The notes under the pieces were generated by a model. The model was not told the origin of the DNA and ran no database searches. It was given only the letters and a program-made list of their open reading frames with translations. Of a stretch of DNA of 64,000 nucleotides, positions 36,410-46,124 are shown one piece after another; the stretch's first letter is position 1, and every line of letters begins with the position of its first letter. A program made the position numbers and the translations under genes. The DNA comes from Aeromonas encheleia (GTDB lineage: Bacteria > Pseudomonadota > Gammaproteobacteria > Enterobacterales > Aeromonadaceae). Where the stretch lies: positions 1,755,001 to 1,819,000 of the forward strand of contig NZ_LR134376.1 in NCBI RefSeq assembly GCF_900637545.1, read 5' to 3'.

Positions 36410-37014
36410 TGAGCGTCCTCGGCCTCTTGCCGCTGCTGCTGGCCGTCGGCAGTGCGGCGCCGCAGCCGGACATGAGCGGTTGGCAGCAGTGCCGGCGCGA
36501 GCCATCCCCGCTGATCCGGCTGGCCTGCTACGACGCCCTCGGCGGCGCTGCCGACTCGATGCCGGACGGCGGGGTAGCCAAGTCTGCCGCCTGGCAGGGG
36601 ATCTGGGATCAGGAGCTGGCCCGCACTCCCGAAAGCCCGCCCTTCCTGCTGCAAAGCGATCCCGCTCGTGGCAGCGAGACCCTGACCCGCCCGGCCCTGC
36701 GCGGGGCGACGCTGGCCATAGGTTGTGTCGACAGCATCACCCACATCCGGCTGCGGCTGGATGCGCCCTGGGTCGGAGAGGGGGTGCAGCTTGAGCTCGA
36801 CGGCTCGCCCAGTAACAGCGCCCAGAGCTGGTTCATCCGGGATCGGGGGCTGCTGCTGGAATACGGCCGCGGCCTGCCGGCCATCGAGGAGCTCAAGCGC
36901 TGGCTCGGCCATCGCGAGCTGCAGGTGCGGGCCGACAACGGCGCCCTGCTGCGGGTCGACTTGAGCGGCCTGAAAGAGGCGCTGGCCCCGCTGCGTCAGC
37001 AGTGTCGCTGGTAG
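36409..37014 (+). CDS. vasI: T6SS-associated protein VasI
   Basis: 201 residues in the VasI/TagO position (between vasH and vasJ, as in V. cholerae). A short hydrophobic N-terminus (LLPLLLAVGSAAP) suggests export. This is followed by WQQCRREPSPLIRLACYDAL, the cysteine-pair motif typical of the family, and a beta-rich C-terminal half with NSAQSWFIRDRGLLLEYGRG. Function in T6SS is not well defined. ATG 36409 overlaps the vasH stop (TGATG). Confidence 0.88.
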   Translation: MSVLGLLPLLLAVGSAAPQPDMSGWQQCRREPSPLIRLACYDALGGAADSMPDGGVAKSAAWQGIWDQELARTPESPPFLLQSDPARGSETLTRPALRGATLAIGCVDSITHIRLRLDAPWVGEGVQLELDGSPSNSAQSWFIRDRGLLLEYGRGLPAIEELKRWLGHRELQVRADNGALLRVDLSGLKEALAPLRQQCRW

Positions 37015-37022
37015 GGGGCGCC

Positions 37023-38444
37023 ATGAGCTATCGACACCCCTGGTGTGCCCGCCTGCTGAGCAGCCTGCCGGATGAACAGATAAGAGGCGCCGTGCTGGCC
37101 GATGAGCCGCGCTGGGACTATGTGGAGACCGAGCTGGTCAAGCTGGGCTCCCTGGCCCACAGCCAGGTGGATCTCAACGCGGTGGCTGAGGCCTGCCTCG
37201 GCCTGCTGGAGAGCCGTACCAAGGACATGCGGGTGCTGGCCCAGCTGCTGCGCTGCCTGCAACACCCGGCCAAGGCGACCCCCATGGGGGCCGCGCTCAG
37301 CCTGCTGGAGGCCTGGGTCAGCGCCTATTGGCTCTTGGCCTGGCCCGGTAACGGGAGCCAGAAACAGCGGCTGATGGTGCAGATCGTCAAGCGTTTCGAG
37401 GGCGCCCTGCCGCGGGTGAGCGAGGGTGCCTCGGCGGCCGAGCTGGCCCAGCTGCTGGCCCAGGCCGAGCAGCTGGAAGCCTGCTGGCTGGCCCAGTGCC
37501 CGGACAAGGGCGAGCTGCTCGATCCTCTGCTGATGGGGCTGAAGCGGGCCCAGCGCCAGCAGGTGGCCCAGGCGCAGGCCGATCGGGGCGAGCCCTCTGG
37601 TGCGGCGAGCGCTCATGCCAACCAGGTTGCTGCGAGTGGCGCCATGGTGCTCAGTGGCGGCGCCAAGAGCGTTGGCATCGAGCTCGACAGCTCCAACGAC
37701 AGGGCCTGGCGACAGACCCAGCTCAAGGTGGCACAACTGCTGATCGAGCGGCAGCCGGAGGCGGCGGTGGGCTATCGCCTGCGTCGCCACGCCATCTGGG
37801 CCGGGATCACCACACCCCCCATGAGCGGCCCGGGCCATAAAACCCAGCTGGCACCCATGTCGGTGGACATGGTGGACGAATACCGCGCCGCCATGGCCGC
37901 CCCGGATCTGGCGCTCTGGCAGCGGATCGAGCAGAGCCTGACCCTGGCGCCCTACTGGTTCGAGGGGCATCGCCTCTCGGCCCAGGTGGCGGACAAGCTC
38001 GGGTTTGGCGCGCCGGCCCAGGCCATCGCCCAGGAGCTCGAGAGCTTCTTGCAGCGGCTGCCTGCCCTGCGGGAGCTCGGTTTCAGCGATGGCAGCCCCT
38101 TTCTCACCCCGGAGTGCGGCCGCTGGCTGCAACCCGCCAGGGGCGGGGCGGCGGGCGAGGGGGCGTCCAGCCTGGCAGAAGAGATAGCCTTGCGGCACGG
38201 GGAGCAGGGGGTGGCCGCGGCCCTGGCCCTGCTGGATGAACGGATGGCGCAGTTGAAAGAGCCAAGAGCCCGCTTCCATGCCCAGTTGGTGCAGGCGGAG
38301 CTGTTGGCGCAGGAAGGCATGAATTCGCTGGCTCGCCAGCACTATCAACACTTGTGGCAAGAGGCCAGTCGCCTTGGATTGGCGCAATGGGAACCTGGAT
38401 TGGTCAGCCGTCTGGAACACCAGGCGGCCCCGCTGTCGAAATGA
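37023..38444 (+). CDS. tssA: T6SS TssA-type protein VasJ
   Basis: 473 residues with an ImpA_N domain near the start (HPWCARLLSSLPDEQIRGAV, RWDYVETELVKLGS) and a VasJ-type C-terminal domain (RFHAQLVQAELLAQEGMNSL, ARQHYQHLWQEASRLGLAQW). TssA proteins organise baseplate priming and sheath polymerisation. Start ATG 37023 follows vasI after 8 bases (GGGGGCGCC upstream). Confidence 0.9.
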   Translation: MSYRHPWCARLLSSLPDEQIRGAVLADEPRWDYVETELVKLGSLAHSQVDLNAVAEACLGLLESRTKDMRVLAQLLRCLQHPAKATPMGAALSLLEAWVSAYWLLAWPGNGSQKQRLMVQIVKRFEGALPRVSEGASAAELAQLLAQAEQLEACWLAQCPDKGELLDPLLMGLKRAQRQQVAQAQADRGEPSGAASAHANQVAASGAMVLSGGAKSVGIELDSSNDRAWRQTQLKVAQLLIERQPEAAVGYRLRRHAIWAGITTPPMSGPGHKTQLAPMSVDMVDEYRAAMAAPDLALWQRIEQSLTLAPYWFEGHRLSAQVADKLGFGAPAQAIAQELESFLQRLPALRELGFSDGSPFLTPECGRWLQPARGGAAGEGASSLAEEIALRHGEQGVAAALALLDERMAQLKEPRARFHAQLVQAELLAQEGMNSLARQHYQHLWQEASRLGLAQWEPGLVSRLEHQAAPLSK

Positions 38445-38474
38445 GTCATTGAGTCGGAGTTGAATCACAATCTT

Positions 38475-41400
38475 ATGTTCAAGACCATCTTTACCTTTCT
38501 GCGGCAACAGCTGCCGAAATTGAAACCCTCCTGGCCCCTGCTCGGCGCGGTGCTCTGGGTCGTCGCCCTGATCCTGGTGTGGTGGCTCGGCCCCCGCCTC
38601 GAGATCCGGGAGGCCAAGCCGCTCGAGCCGCTGTGGGGGCGGGTGGTATTCACCCTGCTGTGGCTCTGGCTGCTGCTGGGCATCCTCTCCTGGCGCATGT
38701 GGCGCAAGATGCAGCAGCTCAAGGCCGAGCGCCAGCACGAGGTCGTGCTGGAGCAGGATCCGGTGAAGGGGCTGCTCGATCGGCAGGCGCTGTTCCTCGG
38801 CCGCTGGTTGCAGGCACTCAACGAACACCTGGGCAAGGGGGCGCTCTACGCCATGCCCTGGTACCTGGTGCTGGGGCTGCCCGGCAGCGGCAAGAGCAGC
38901 CTGATCCACCGCGCCAACCCGGCCAACAAGCTCAACCCCAGGCTCGACACTGAGCTGCGGGACGTGGCGCAGGATCAGCTGATCGACTGCTGGCTGGGGG
39001 AACAGGCGGTGATGCTGGATCCCGCCGGTGAGCTGCTGTCCCAATCCGAACCCGAGCTGGACCCGCTGGCGCGCAAGCACGAGCGGCTCTGGCTGCACCT
39101 GCTCAACTGGCTCAGTGAACACCGTCGCCGTCAGCCTCTCAACGGCCTGGTGCTGACCGTGGATCTGGCCTGGCTCTCCCACGCCAGCGTGGCCGAGCGC
39201 AAGGCCTATGCCCAGCTGATGCGCTCCCGCCTGCAGGAGGTGTCGGCCACCATGAACACCCGCTTGCCGCTCTATGTCACCTTCACCAAGCTGGATCTGC
39301 TGCGTGGTTTCGATGTGGTGTATGAGCAGCTCGACAAGGAGGCCCGCGAGGCCGTGCTGGGGGTGACCTTTAACCCAACCGACGGCCAGGGCGACAGCTG
39401 GCAGCAGGAGCTGGCTCTGTTCTGGGATCAGTGGGTCGACAACCTCAACCAGAACCTGCCCGAGCTGATGCTGGCCAGGCTGGATGCCGCCCAGCGCAAC
39501 GCGCTGTTCTCCTTCGTGCGCCAGCTGGCGGGGCTGAAGGACTATGTGACCAGCCTGCTCGACGAAACCCTGGCCATCGAGGAGAGCAAGCCGCTGCTGG
39601 TGCGCGGCGTCTACATCAGCTCCGTCTACCAGCAGGGGGTGCCGTTCGATGCGTTCGCCCAGGCGGCCTCCCGCCGCTACAACCTGCCGGAGCCCATTTA
39701 CTCGGCCCTGCGCGGGGAGTCCAACACCTATTTCGTGCGCAAGCTGTTCTCCTCCATCATCTTCCCCGAGGCCCATCTGGCCGGGGAGAACCGGCTGCAT
39801 ACCCTCTACCGCCGCCGTCGCATGGCCATCGGCCTTGGGTGCCTGTCGCTGTTCTCGGCGCTCCTCATCGGTGGTTGGCACCATTTCTATCGGGTCAACG
39901 AAGAGGCCGGTCGCAACGTGCTGACCAAGGCGCAGGCCTTCACCCAGACCAACGAGCTGGCCGATGAGCACGCCTTCGGGGTGAGCCAGTTGCCACGGTT
40001 GAACCTGATTCGCGAGGCGACCCTCTCCTTTGGCAACTACCGCGAGCGTACCCCGCTGGTGGCGGATCTCGGCCTCTATCAGGGAGACGAAATCGGCCCC
40101 TATGTGGAAGGCTCCTACCTGCAACTGCTGAGCCTGCGCTTCCTGCCCGCCCAGATGCAGGGGCTGCTGGAGGATCTCGAGCAGGCGCCGGCCGGCAGCG
40201 AGGAGAAGCTCTCCATCCTGCGGGTGATGCGGATGCTGGACGATGCCTCGGGTCGCAACAAGGATCTGGTGGAGCAGTACATGGCGAGCCGCTGGCAGCA
40301 GGCCTTCCCGGGTCAGGGGGCGGTGCAGGAGCAGTTGATGGGTCACCTCGACTATGCCCTCGATCACACCGACTGGTACGGCGCCCGGGGGGCGCGGGAT
40401 CAGGCCGCCATCACCGCCTTCGTGCCGTTCAAGGAGCCGGTCTATGGCGCCCAGCGCGAGCTTGGCAAGTTGCCCATGTATCAGCGGGTCTACCAGAACC
40501 TGGTGGTGAAGGCGAGCGATGTGTTGCCGCCGGATCTCAACGTGCGCGACGAGGTGGGGCCGACCTTCGACACCGTCTTCACCCTGCGCAGTGAGAATGC
40601 CGGCCAGGTGCCGCGTCTGCTCACCTACCCCGGGTTCAGCGACTTCTTCCTCAAGCAAGACAAGGCGCTGATCGACTTGACCGCCATGGATGCCTGGGTG
40701 CTGGGCCAGCGCAAGCTGAGTCAGCTGAGCGAGGCCGACCGCAAGGAGATCACCCGTCAGGTCAACGAGCGTTATGTCACCGATTACGTCAACCAGTGGC
40801 AAAAACTGCTCACCAACCTGGACGTGCAACCCCTCGAGAGCCCGGAGCAGGCGCTGGACGTGCTGACCGCCATCACCGGCAACGATCAGCCGTTCCAGCG
40901 GGTGCTGGCGGCGCTCGATGACAACACCCGGATCCGCAAGCTCTCCGACGTGGAAGGGGATCCGGCCCAGGCCATCACAGCCCGCATCGGGCGTCCCTTC
41001 CTGGCCACCAATGCCGCCCTCGGCGGGCGTGGCGAGCAGGGCCCGCTCATCCAGGAGGTCAACCAGAAGCTGGTGGAGTTGCAGCACTACCTGGAGCTCA
41101 TCGTCAACGCCACCGAGCCGGGTCAGTCGGCGCTCAAGGCGGTCCAGCTGCGGCTGACCAACAAGTATGCCGATCCTGTGTTCGCCCTGCAGCAGTACGC
41201 CCGTGGCCTGCCGGCCCCGCTGGACCGCTGGGTGGGGCAGCTCTCCGATCAGAGTTCGCGGCTGGTGATCGATCTCGCCATGTCGTCCCTCAATCAGGAG
41301 TGGCAGGACAAGGTGCTGACGCCGTTCAACAGCCAGCTGGCCGGTCGCTATCCGTTCGAGCCCGGCTCCGCCAAGGATGTGCCCCTGTCCGAGATGGAAC

Positions 41401-41972
41401 GCTTCTTCGCCCCGAACGGCACCCTGGACAGCTTCTATCAGCTCAATCTCAAACCCATGGTGGAGAGCGGTCTGATGGAAGGGGAGTTCAGCTCGCCGAT
41501 GCAGGCCGAGCTGGTGAAGCAGCTCGACCGCGCGGCGCGCATCCGCCAGATCTTCTTCAGCCAGCAGGGCAACCTGGAGGTGCAGTTCGCCCTCGAGCCC
41601 ATCGAGCTCACCGCCAACAAGCGGCGCAGCGTACTGAACCTGGACGGCCAGCTGCTGGAATACGCCCACGGTCGGCGCACCAAGATCCCGCTGGTGTGGC
41701 CCAACACCATGCGTGACGGAGCCGAGAGCAAGATCACCCTGGTGCCGGCTGCCCGGGAGCGCTCACCGCGCAGCGAAGGCTTCGTCGGACCCTGGGCTAT
41801 GTTCCGGCTGATGGACAAGGGCGAGCTGACCCAGGTCAACGAGGCCACCTTCGATGTGCGCTTCCCGGTGGATCAGGGGGCCATGACCTATCGCGTCTAC
41901 ACCGACAGCGCGCAGAACCCCTTCACCGGCGGCCTGTTCAGCCAGTTCAGATTGCCTGAATCCCTTTATTGA
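38475..41972 (+). CDS. tssM: T6SS inner-membrane protein TssM/VasK (IcmF family)
   Basis: 1165 residues. Two N-terminal transmembrane helices (LGAVLWVVALILVWW; FTLLWLWLLLGILSW) precede a cytoplasmic domain with Walker A GLPGSGKSSL. A third helix near residue 460 (GCLSLFSALLIGGW) leads to the large periplasmic IcmF/VasK domain ending FRLPESLY. Together with TssJ and TssL it forms the trans-envelope complex. ATG 38475 is chosen to match VasK; a TTG 15 bases upstream (38460) directly abuts a GGAG and is an alternative. Its stop is followed by a perfect hairpin before vasL. Confidence 0.95.
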   Translation: MFKTIFTFLRQQLPKLKPSWPLLGAVLWVVALILVWWLGPRLEIREAKPLEPLWGRVVFTLLWLWLLLGILSWRMWRKMQQLKAERQHEVVLEQDPVKGLLDRQALFLGRWLQALNEHLGKGALYAMPWYLVLGLPGSGKSSLIHRANPANKLNPRLDTELRDVAQDQLIDCWLGEQAVMLDPAGELLSQSEPELDPLARKHERLWLHLLNWLSEHRRRQPLNGLVLTVDLAWLSHASVAERKAYAQLMRSRLQEVSATMNTRLPLYVTFTKLDLLRGFDVVYEQLDKEAREAVLGVTFNPTDGQGDSWQQELALFWDQWVDNLNQNLPELMLARLDAAQRNALFSFVRQLAGLKDYVTSLLDETLAIEESKPLLVRGVYISSVYQQGVPFDAFAQAASRRYNLPEPIYSALRGESNTYFVRKLFSSIIFPEAHLAGENRLHTLYRRRRMAIGLGCLSLFSALLIGGWHHFYRVNEEAGRNVLTKAQAFTQTNELADEHAFGVSQLPRLNLIREATLSFGNYRERTPLVADLGLYQGDEIGPYVEGSYLQLLSLRFLPAQMQGLLEDLEQAPAGSEEKLSILRVMRMLDDASGRNKDLVEQYMASRWQQAFPGQGAVQEQLMGHLDYALDHTDWYGARGARDQAAITAFVPFKEPVYGAQRELGKLPMYQRVYQNLVVKASDVLPPDLNVRDEVGPTFDTVFTLRSENAGQVPRLLTYPGFSDFFLKQDKALIDLTAMDAWVLGQRKLSQLSEADRKEITRQVNERYVTDYVNQWQKLLTNLDVQPLESPEQALDVLTAITGNDQPFQRVLAALDDNTRIRKLSDVEGDPAQAITARIGRPFLATNAALGGRGEQGPLIQEVNQKLVELQHYLELIVNATEPGQSALKAVQLRLTNKYADPVFALQQYARGLPAPLDRWVGQLSDQSSRLVIDLAMSSLNQEWQDKVLTPFNSQLAGRYPFEPGSAKDVPLSEMERFFAPNGTLDSFYQLNLKPMVESGLMEGEFSSPMQAELVKQLDRAARIRQIFFSQQGNLEVQFALEPIELTANKRRSVLNLDGQLLEYAHGRRTKIPLVWPNTMRDGAESKITLVPAARERSPRSEGFVGPWAMFRLMDKGELTQVNEATFDVRFPVDQGAMTYRVYTDSAQNPFTGGLFSQFRLPESLY

Positions 41973-41978
41973 TGATGT

Positions 41979-41999
41979 CGGGGGCACCTTGTGCCCCCG
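41979..41999 (+). promoter_or_regulatory. GC-rich hairpin between vasK and vasL
   Basis: Perfect 9-bp stem CGGGGGCAC / GTGCCCCCG with a 3-base loop (CTT), 7 bases after the tssM stop and 18 bases before vasL. There is no T-run, so it is more likely an mRNA-stability or partial-termination element than a full terminator. Confidence 0.55.
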
Positions 42000-42016
42000 C
42001 AGTGTTGGAAGCCCAT

Positions 42017-43444
42017 ATGTCAAATAACCAGCAAGGCCAGCAGGCGCTGAAAGTGGGGCGCGACCCCAGGATGTTGCCGGAGTACGAGGCGCTGCGCAGC
42101 GAGATCAACAAGCTCAGCCACGCCTCCCGTCCCGAGGTGGACTGGTCCAAGATCCATCAGCTCGCGAGCCTTATCTTCGAGAAACACGGGGTGGATCTGC
42201 AGACCGCCATCTACTTCACCCTGGCGCGATCCCGTCTGCAGGGGTTGAGCGGCTTCACCGAAGGCTGCGAGTTTCTGGCCAACCTGATCGTGACCCAGTG
42301 GGAGAGCTTCTGGCCGCCGGTGCACCAGGAGCGGGCCCGCATCGAGATGCTGGACTGGTTCATCGCCCGCATCAGCGACGTGATCCGCCAGTACCAGATA
42401 AGCCATGAGGACAAGCGCCTGGTCTACCGCTGTGAGCGGGCGCTGCAGCTCATCAGCGAGAAACTGCACAACGCGGGCTTGAGCCGCATCCCCCGGGTCG
42501 AGAACCTGGTGCACTTCATCGAGGGTTACACCCACCTGTTCGATGAGGCCGAGATCGTCATCGTCTCCGATGAGCCGGGTCTCAAGGAGGAGCTGCAGAT
42601 CCCGCCCATGGTGTTCTTCAAGTCCGACATGGATCAAGACGGCGCCGCCTCTGCTTCGGCCACGCCGCATCTGCCCCAGGGCAGCATACTGATCGGTCGC
42701 GAGAAGGGGCAGGTCAAACCGACAGTGCTCAAGATTGAGCAACACCGCAGGCAGCGTCCCGCCTGGTTCTGGTTTGGCTGCGGCCTGCTCAGCTGCGCCC
42801 TGCCGGCGATGGCCTGGCTCGGCTGGCAACATCAGCAGCAGGAGAAAACGCTGGCCGCCCAGCGCCTGCAGCAACCGGCCGCCGAGCTGCCACGGGCGCT
42901 CAGCTATGACGATATCCGCCAGGCCCGCATCGTGCTGGGGGAGCAGACCCTGCAGGGGATGGAGAGCGAGCTGGTGGCGCGCTATCAGAGCCAGCTTGCC
43001 CGGCTGGAACAGACCTCGCCGCTCTACTGGTATCGCTATGGGGAGGGGTTGCGCAGCTCGCTGCAGATGCTCTATCCCGATTCACTGGCGGTCAAGGCGC
43101 TGGACAAGCAGTGGCAGACGGCGTTGGCCAGTCAGCAGGGAGATGCCATCGGCGTGCCGACCTATCTGGATGCCCGCGCCGGGGTGGATGCCCTGCTCGA
43201 ACAGTTGCTGGAGCTGGAGCGTCAGCGCAAGACGGTCACCATCTCCTACCTGAAATCCCAGCTCTATGAGGTGCAGAAGAACCTGATGCAGGGCATCCCG
43301 TTCAGCCTGCGTTTGAGCGAGCTGGAGGCGAGAAAGGCGGCGCAGGAGCCCATCACGGCGGCGGATCTGAAGGGGTTGGAGAGCGATCTGAAGGCGCTCA
43401 ACATCCGCCTCTACCAGCTGCAGCAAGGCGATGGCGGCAGCTGA
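42017..43444 (+). CDS. vasL: T6SS VasL (ImpA_N-domain, TssA-like membrane-anchored protein)
   Basis: 475 residues. The N-terminal ImpA_N domain (KVGRDPRMLPEYEALRSEIN, FTLARSRLQGLSGFTEGCEF) is followed by a single transmembrane segment near residue 255 (FWFGCGLLSCALPAMAWLGW). The C-terminal part is a VasL domain predicted mostly helical. It ends the main operon as in V. cholerae. TagA/VasL-type proteins stop or stabilise the distal sheath end. ATG 42017 has GGAA about six bases upstream; the 16-codon upstream extension overlaps tssM and the hairpin and is rejected. Confidence 0.9.
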   Translation: MSNNQQGQQALKVGRDPRMLPEYEALRSEINKLSHASRPEVDWSKIHQLASLIFEKHGVDLQTAIYFTLARSRLQGLSGFTEGCEFLANLIVTQWESFWPPVHQERARIEMLDWFIARISDVIRQYQISHEDKRLVYRCERALQLISEKLHNAGLSRIPRVENLVHFIEGYTHLFDEAEIVIVSDEPGLKEELQIPPMVFFKSDMDQDGAASASATPHLPQGSILIGREKGQVKPTVLKIEQHRRQRPAWFWFGCGLLSCALPAMAWLGWQHQQQEKTLAAQRLQQPAAELPRALSYDDIRQARIVLGEQTLQGMESELVARYQSQLARLEQTSPLYWYRYGEGLRSSLQMLYPDSLAVKALDKQWQTALASQQGDAIGVPTYLDARAGVDALLEQLLELERQRKTVTISYLKSQLYEVQKNLMQGIPFSLRLSELEARKAAQEPITAADLKGLESDLKALNIRLYQLQQGDGGS

Positions 43445-43531
43445 TCATGCTGTCTTGAGCAATGGGTTGCGCAATGTATGGCGGGATTGACTATATGGGC
43501 AAGGTTTTGCCATATCCTCACGCTGTCTCGT

Positions 43532-43543
43532 GCAACCTGTTGC
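43532..43543. promoter_or_regulatory. Candidate VasH enhancer site upstream of PAAR-vgrG2
   Basis: GCAACCTGTTGC has the same GCAAC-NN-GTTGC symmetry as GCAACATGTTGC upstream of hcp. It is centred about 106 bases before the predicted sigma-54 start. Repetition of the same palindrome before both sigma-54 promoters is the evidence; the binding protein is inferred to be VasH. Confidence 0.5.
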
Positions 43544-43617
43544 AGCAGTCTTCGCCGCTGGCATGGTGCCATCTCATAAGATGCTGATCTAAAACAATAT
43601 TGCTGGTTAATTTGCAT

Positions 43618-43633
43618 TGGCACAGAGGCTGCT
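43618..43633 (+). promoter_or_regulatory. Sigma-54 (-24/-12) promoter of the PAAR-vgrG2-effector operon
   Basis: TGGCACAGAGGCTGCT carries a perfect TGGCAC -24 box and CTGCT at -12, with the invariant GG and GC 10 bases apart. Predicted transcription start is near 43644. It matches the hcp promoter at 11210 in its -12 box and overall form. Confidence 0.75.
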
Positions 43634-43741
43634 GGGCTGCTACCCCAAAGTGTATTCAGGCCCATGCTCGCGACGGTGAGCGGCAGGCATGGCGGGACTG
43701 TCTCTCGAGACGCCGACCCCTTGCCCACACGGAGAATTCAG

Positions 43742-44029
43742 ATGTGTCCCACTATTGCATTGCTCGGTGACATCGGCACCGACCACGAGGGGTTCCACCC
43801 CTCTCCGGTGATTGCCGCGAGCCCGAATGTCTTCCTCGACGGCAAGCCGGTGGCCCGTCAGGGCGACCCGCTGGCACCCCACGACAAACCCAACAATCCT
43901 CCCCATCCGCGCAGCATCTCGGGTGGCGTTGGCTCAGTGCTGGTGAACGGCAAGCCCATCGCGGTGACCGGTACCGCCATCGGTTGCGGCGGCGTGGTGA
44001 TTGGTTCGGGCAGTGGACAGGCAGGATAA
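43742..44029 (+). CDS. PAAR-domain spike-tip protein
   Basis: 95 residues, a stand-alone PAAR protein: [40 protein letters not shown] and [20 protein letters not shown] sharpens the VgrG trimer and binds a metal through conserved His/Cys. The start at ATG 43742 ([17 protein letters not shown]) is preceded by GGAG; the longer upstream frame is not protein-like. It is the only PAAR gene in the window, so it may cap both VgrG proteins. Confidence 0.92.
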   Translation: MCPTIALLGDIGTDHEGFHPSPVIAASPNVFLDGKPVARQGDPLAPHDKPNNPPHPRSISGGVGSVLVNGKPIAVTGTAIGCGGVVIGSGSGQAG

Positions 44030-44039
44030 GGAACCCTTC

Positions 44040-46088
44040 ATGGCAGACAGCACAGGATTACAATTTACCGTCAAGGTGGGGGCGCTGCCCGAGACCACCT
44101 TTGTGGTGGCCGAGTTCATGCTGGAGGAGGCGTTGAACGGTCCCTTCCAGCTGCGACTGGAGCTGGCCAGCCCCCAACCGGACATCGACTTTGGCGCCGT
44201 GCTGGACCAGCCCTGCGAGCTGCTGGTGTGGTACAACGGCGAGCTGCAACGGCGGGTGTGCGGGGTGGTGAGCGACCTGGCGCAGGGGGACAGCGGCTTT
44301 CGCCGTACCCGCTATCAGCTCATGGTGCAGCCGGCGCTGTGGCGGCTCTCCTTGCGCCAGAACTCTCGCATGTTCCAGGCGCAGAAGCCCGACGAAATCC
44401 TCTCAATCCTGCTGCAAGAGCACGGCATCACCGACTACGCCTTCGCGCTGAAAAACGAACACGCCCAGCGGGAGTACTGCGTGCAGTACCAGGAGACGGA
44501 CCTCGCGTTCGTCAACCGGCTGGCCGCCGAAGAGGGACTGTTCTACTTCCACGAGTTCGAGCAGGGCAAGCACCGCATCGTCTTTGCCGACGACGCGGCG
44601 GCATTGACTGCCGGCCCCGCGCTCTTCTTCAACCTCGGCAACCGCTCGCTGGAACAGGGCCCCTACGTGCGCCAGTTCCACTACCGGGAGGCGGTGCGCC
44701 CGAGCGATGTAGAGCTCAAGGACTACAGCTTCAAGACCCCGGCCTATGGCCTGTCTCACAAGAAGCTGGGGGCCGAGCTTGAGCACCAGCGCGATACCTA
44801 TCAGCACTTCGACTACCCGGGCCGCTACAAGCTGGACCCGAGCGGCAAGGCCTTTGCCCAGCACCGGCTGGATGCGCTGCGCAATGACGCGGTGACCGGC
44901 AGCGGCAAGTCCAACTGCGCGGCCCTGCTGCCGGGCCAGACGTTTTCGCTGACCGAGCACCCGAACGGTAGCTTGAACACCGACTGGCAGGTGGTGCGTA
45001 TCAGCCACACCGGATTGCAGCCGCAGGCGCTGGAGGAAGAGGGCGGCAGCGGCCCGACCGTCTACCACAACGAATTTGCGGTGGTGAAGGCGAGCACCAG
45101 CTGGCGTGCCCGCATCGGCAGCCCACAGGCGCCCCACAAGCCGATGGTGGACGGCCCGCAAATTGCCACCGTGGTGGGCCCGGAGGGGGAGGAGATTTAC
45201 TGCGACGAGCATGGCCGGGTGAAGCTGCAGTTCCCCTGGGACCGCTACGGTTCCAGTAACGACCAGAGCTCCTGCTGGGTGCGGGTGAGCCAGGGCTGGG
45301 CGGGGGGCCAGTACGGCATGCTGGCCATTCCGCGCATCGGTCATGAGGTGATTGTCTCCTTCCTGGAAGGGGACCCGGACCAGCCCATAGTCACAGGCCG
45401 GACCTTCCACGCCACCAACCGACCCCCCTACGAGTTACCGGCCAACAAGACCCGCACCGTGCTGCGTACCGAGACCCATCAGGGGGAGGGGTTCAACGAG
45501 CTGCGCTTCGAAGACCAGGCGGGACAGGAAGAGATTTACCTTCACGGCCAGAAAGACCTGAACGTGCTCATAGAAAACGATGCGGCCTGGCACATCAAGC
45601 ACGATGAGCACACCGATATCGACAATGAGCGGGTGACCCGCATCAAGGCCAATGACCATCTCACCGTGAATGGCGAGAAGCGGGACCAGGTCAAGGCCGA
45701 TTACTCGCTCACCGTCGATGCTTCCCTGCACCAGAAGTTGGGCCAATCCCTGCTGGTGGAGGCGGGGCAGGAGGTGCACATCAAGGTGGGTGACAAGCTG
45801 GTGCTGGAGGCGGGGGCCGAGATCACCCTCAAGGGCGGTGGTAGCTTCGTCAAGGTCGATCCGAGCGGCATCAAGCTGGTCGGCCCCGCCATCAAGCTCA
45901 ATGCCGGCGGCAGCGCCGGATCTGGCTCAGGTTGGGCGGGCAAGGCTCCGATCGTTCCCAAGGCGGTGGAAGTAGTCAAGGCACCCGATGCGGTCGAATT
46001 GCTCAATGCCATCCCGACCGAGAAGGCGATGGAGGCACTGCTCAAGGAGCAAGAGCCTGGACAGGTCTTCTTTGTGCCATCCCGCTAA
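44040..46088 (+). CDS. vgrG2: T6SS spike protein VgrG (copy 2)
   Basis: 682 residues, nearly identical to VgrG1 over roughly the first 560 residues, including the gp5 OB-fold ([20 protein letters not shown]). It then diverges in the beta-helix and tail. The tail is different from VgrG1: [20 protein letters not shown] then a short end VFFVPSR, with no cysteine cluster and no effector domain. The tail region is the likely docking site for the effector encoded next. ATG 44040 has AAGGAA seven bases upstream; it follows PAAR by 10 bases. Confidence 0.95.
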   Translation: MADSTGLQFTVKVGALPETTFVVAEFMLEEALNGPFQLRLELASPQPDIDFGAVLDQPCELLVWYNGELQRRVCGVVSDLAQGDSGFRRTRYQLMVQPALWRLSLRQNSRMFQAQKPDEILSILLQEHGITDYAFALKNEHAQREYCVQYQETDLAFVNRLAAEEGLFYFHEFEQGKHRIVFADDAAALTAGPALFFNLGNRSLEQGPYVRQFHYREAVRPSDVELKDYSFKTPAYGLSHKKLGAELEHQRDTYQHFDYPGRYKLDPSGKAFAQHRLDALRNDAVTGSGKSNCAALLPGQTFSLTEHPNGSLNTDWQVVRISHTGLQPQALEEEGGSGPTVYHNEFAVVKASTSWRARIGSPQAPHKPMVDGPQIATVVGPEGEEIYCDEHGRVKLQFPWDRYGSSNDQSSCWVRVSQGWAGGQYGMLAIPRIGHEVIVSFLEGDPDQPIVTGRTFHATNRPPYELPANKTRTVLRTETHQGEGFNELRFEDQAGQEEIYLHGQKDLNVLIENDAAWHIKHDEHTDIDNERVTRIKANDHLTVNGEKRDQVKADYSLTVDASLHQKLGQSLLVEAGQEVHIKVGDKLVLEAGAEITLKGGGSFVKVDPSGIKLVGPAIKLNAGGSAGSGSGWAGKAPIVPKAVEVVKAPDAVELLNAIPTEKAMEALLKEQEPGQVFFVPSR

Positions 46089-46124
46089 GGGCAACAGTGT
46101 TGTGCGATCACGAGTGAAAAGAAG

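Larger units (their letters stand above)
43445..43741. other. Promoter region of the PAAR-vgrG2-effector operon
   Basis: 297 bases without a gene. From left to right it holds a TTGCGCAA palindrome (43467-43474), the palindrome GCAACCTGTTGC (43532-43543), a sigma-54 -24/-12 element (43618-43633) and a leader of about 98 bases to the PAAR start. Confidence 0.6.

Noticed and set aside
36996..41669. 1557-codon open frame on the minus strand opposite tssA/tssM
   Set aside because: It mirrors two well-recognised T6SS genes on the plus strand; GC-rich codon bias leaves the antisense frame open. Composition (Gly/Gln/His/Leu-rich) is not protein-like and there is no family signal.
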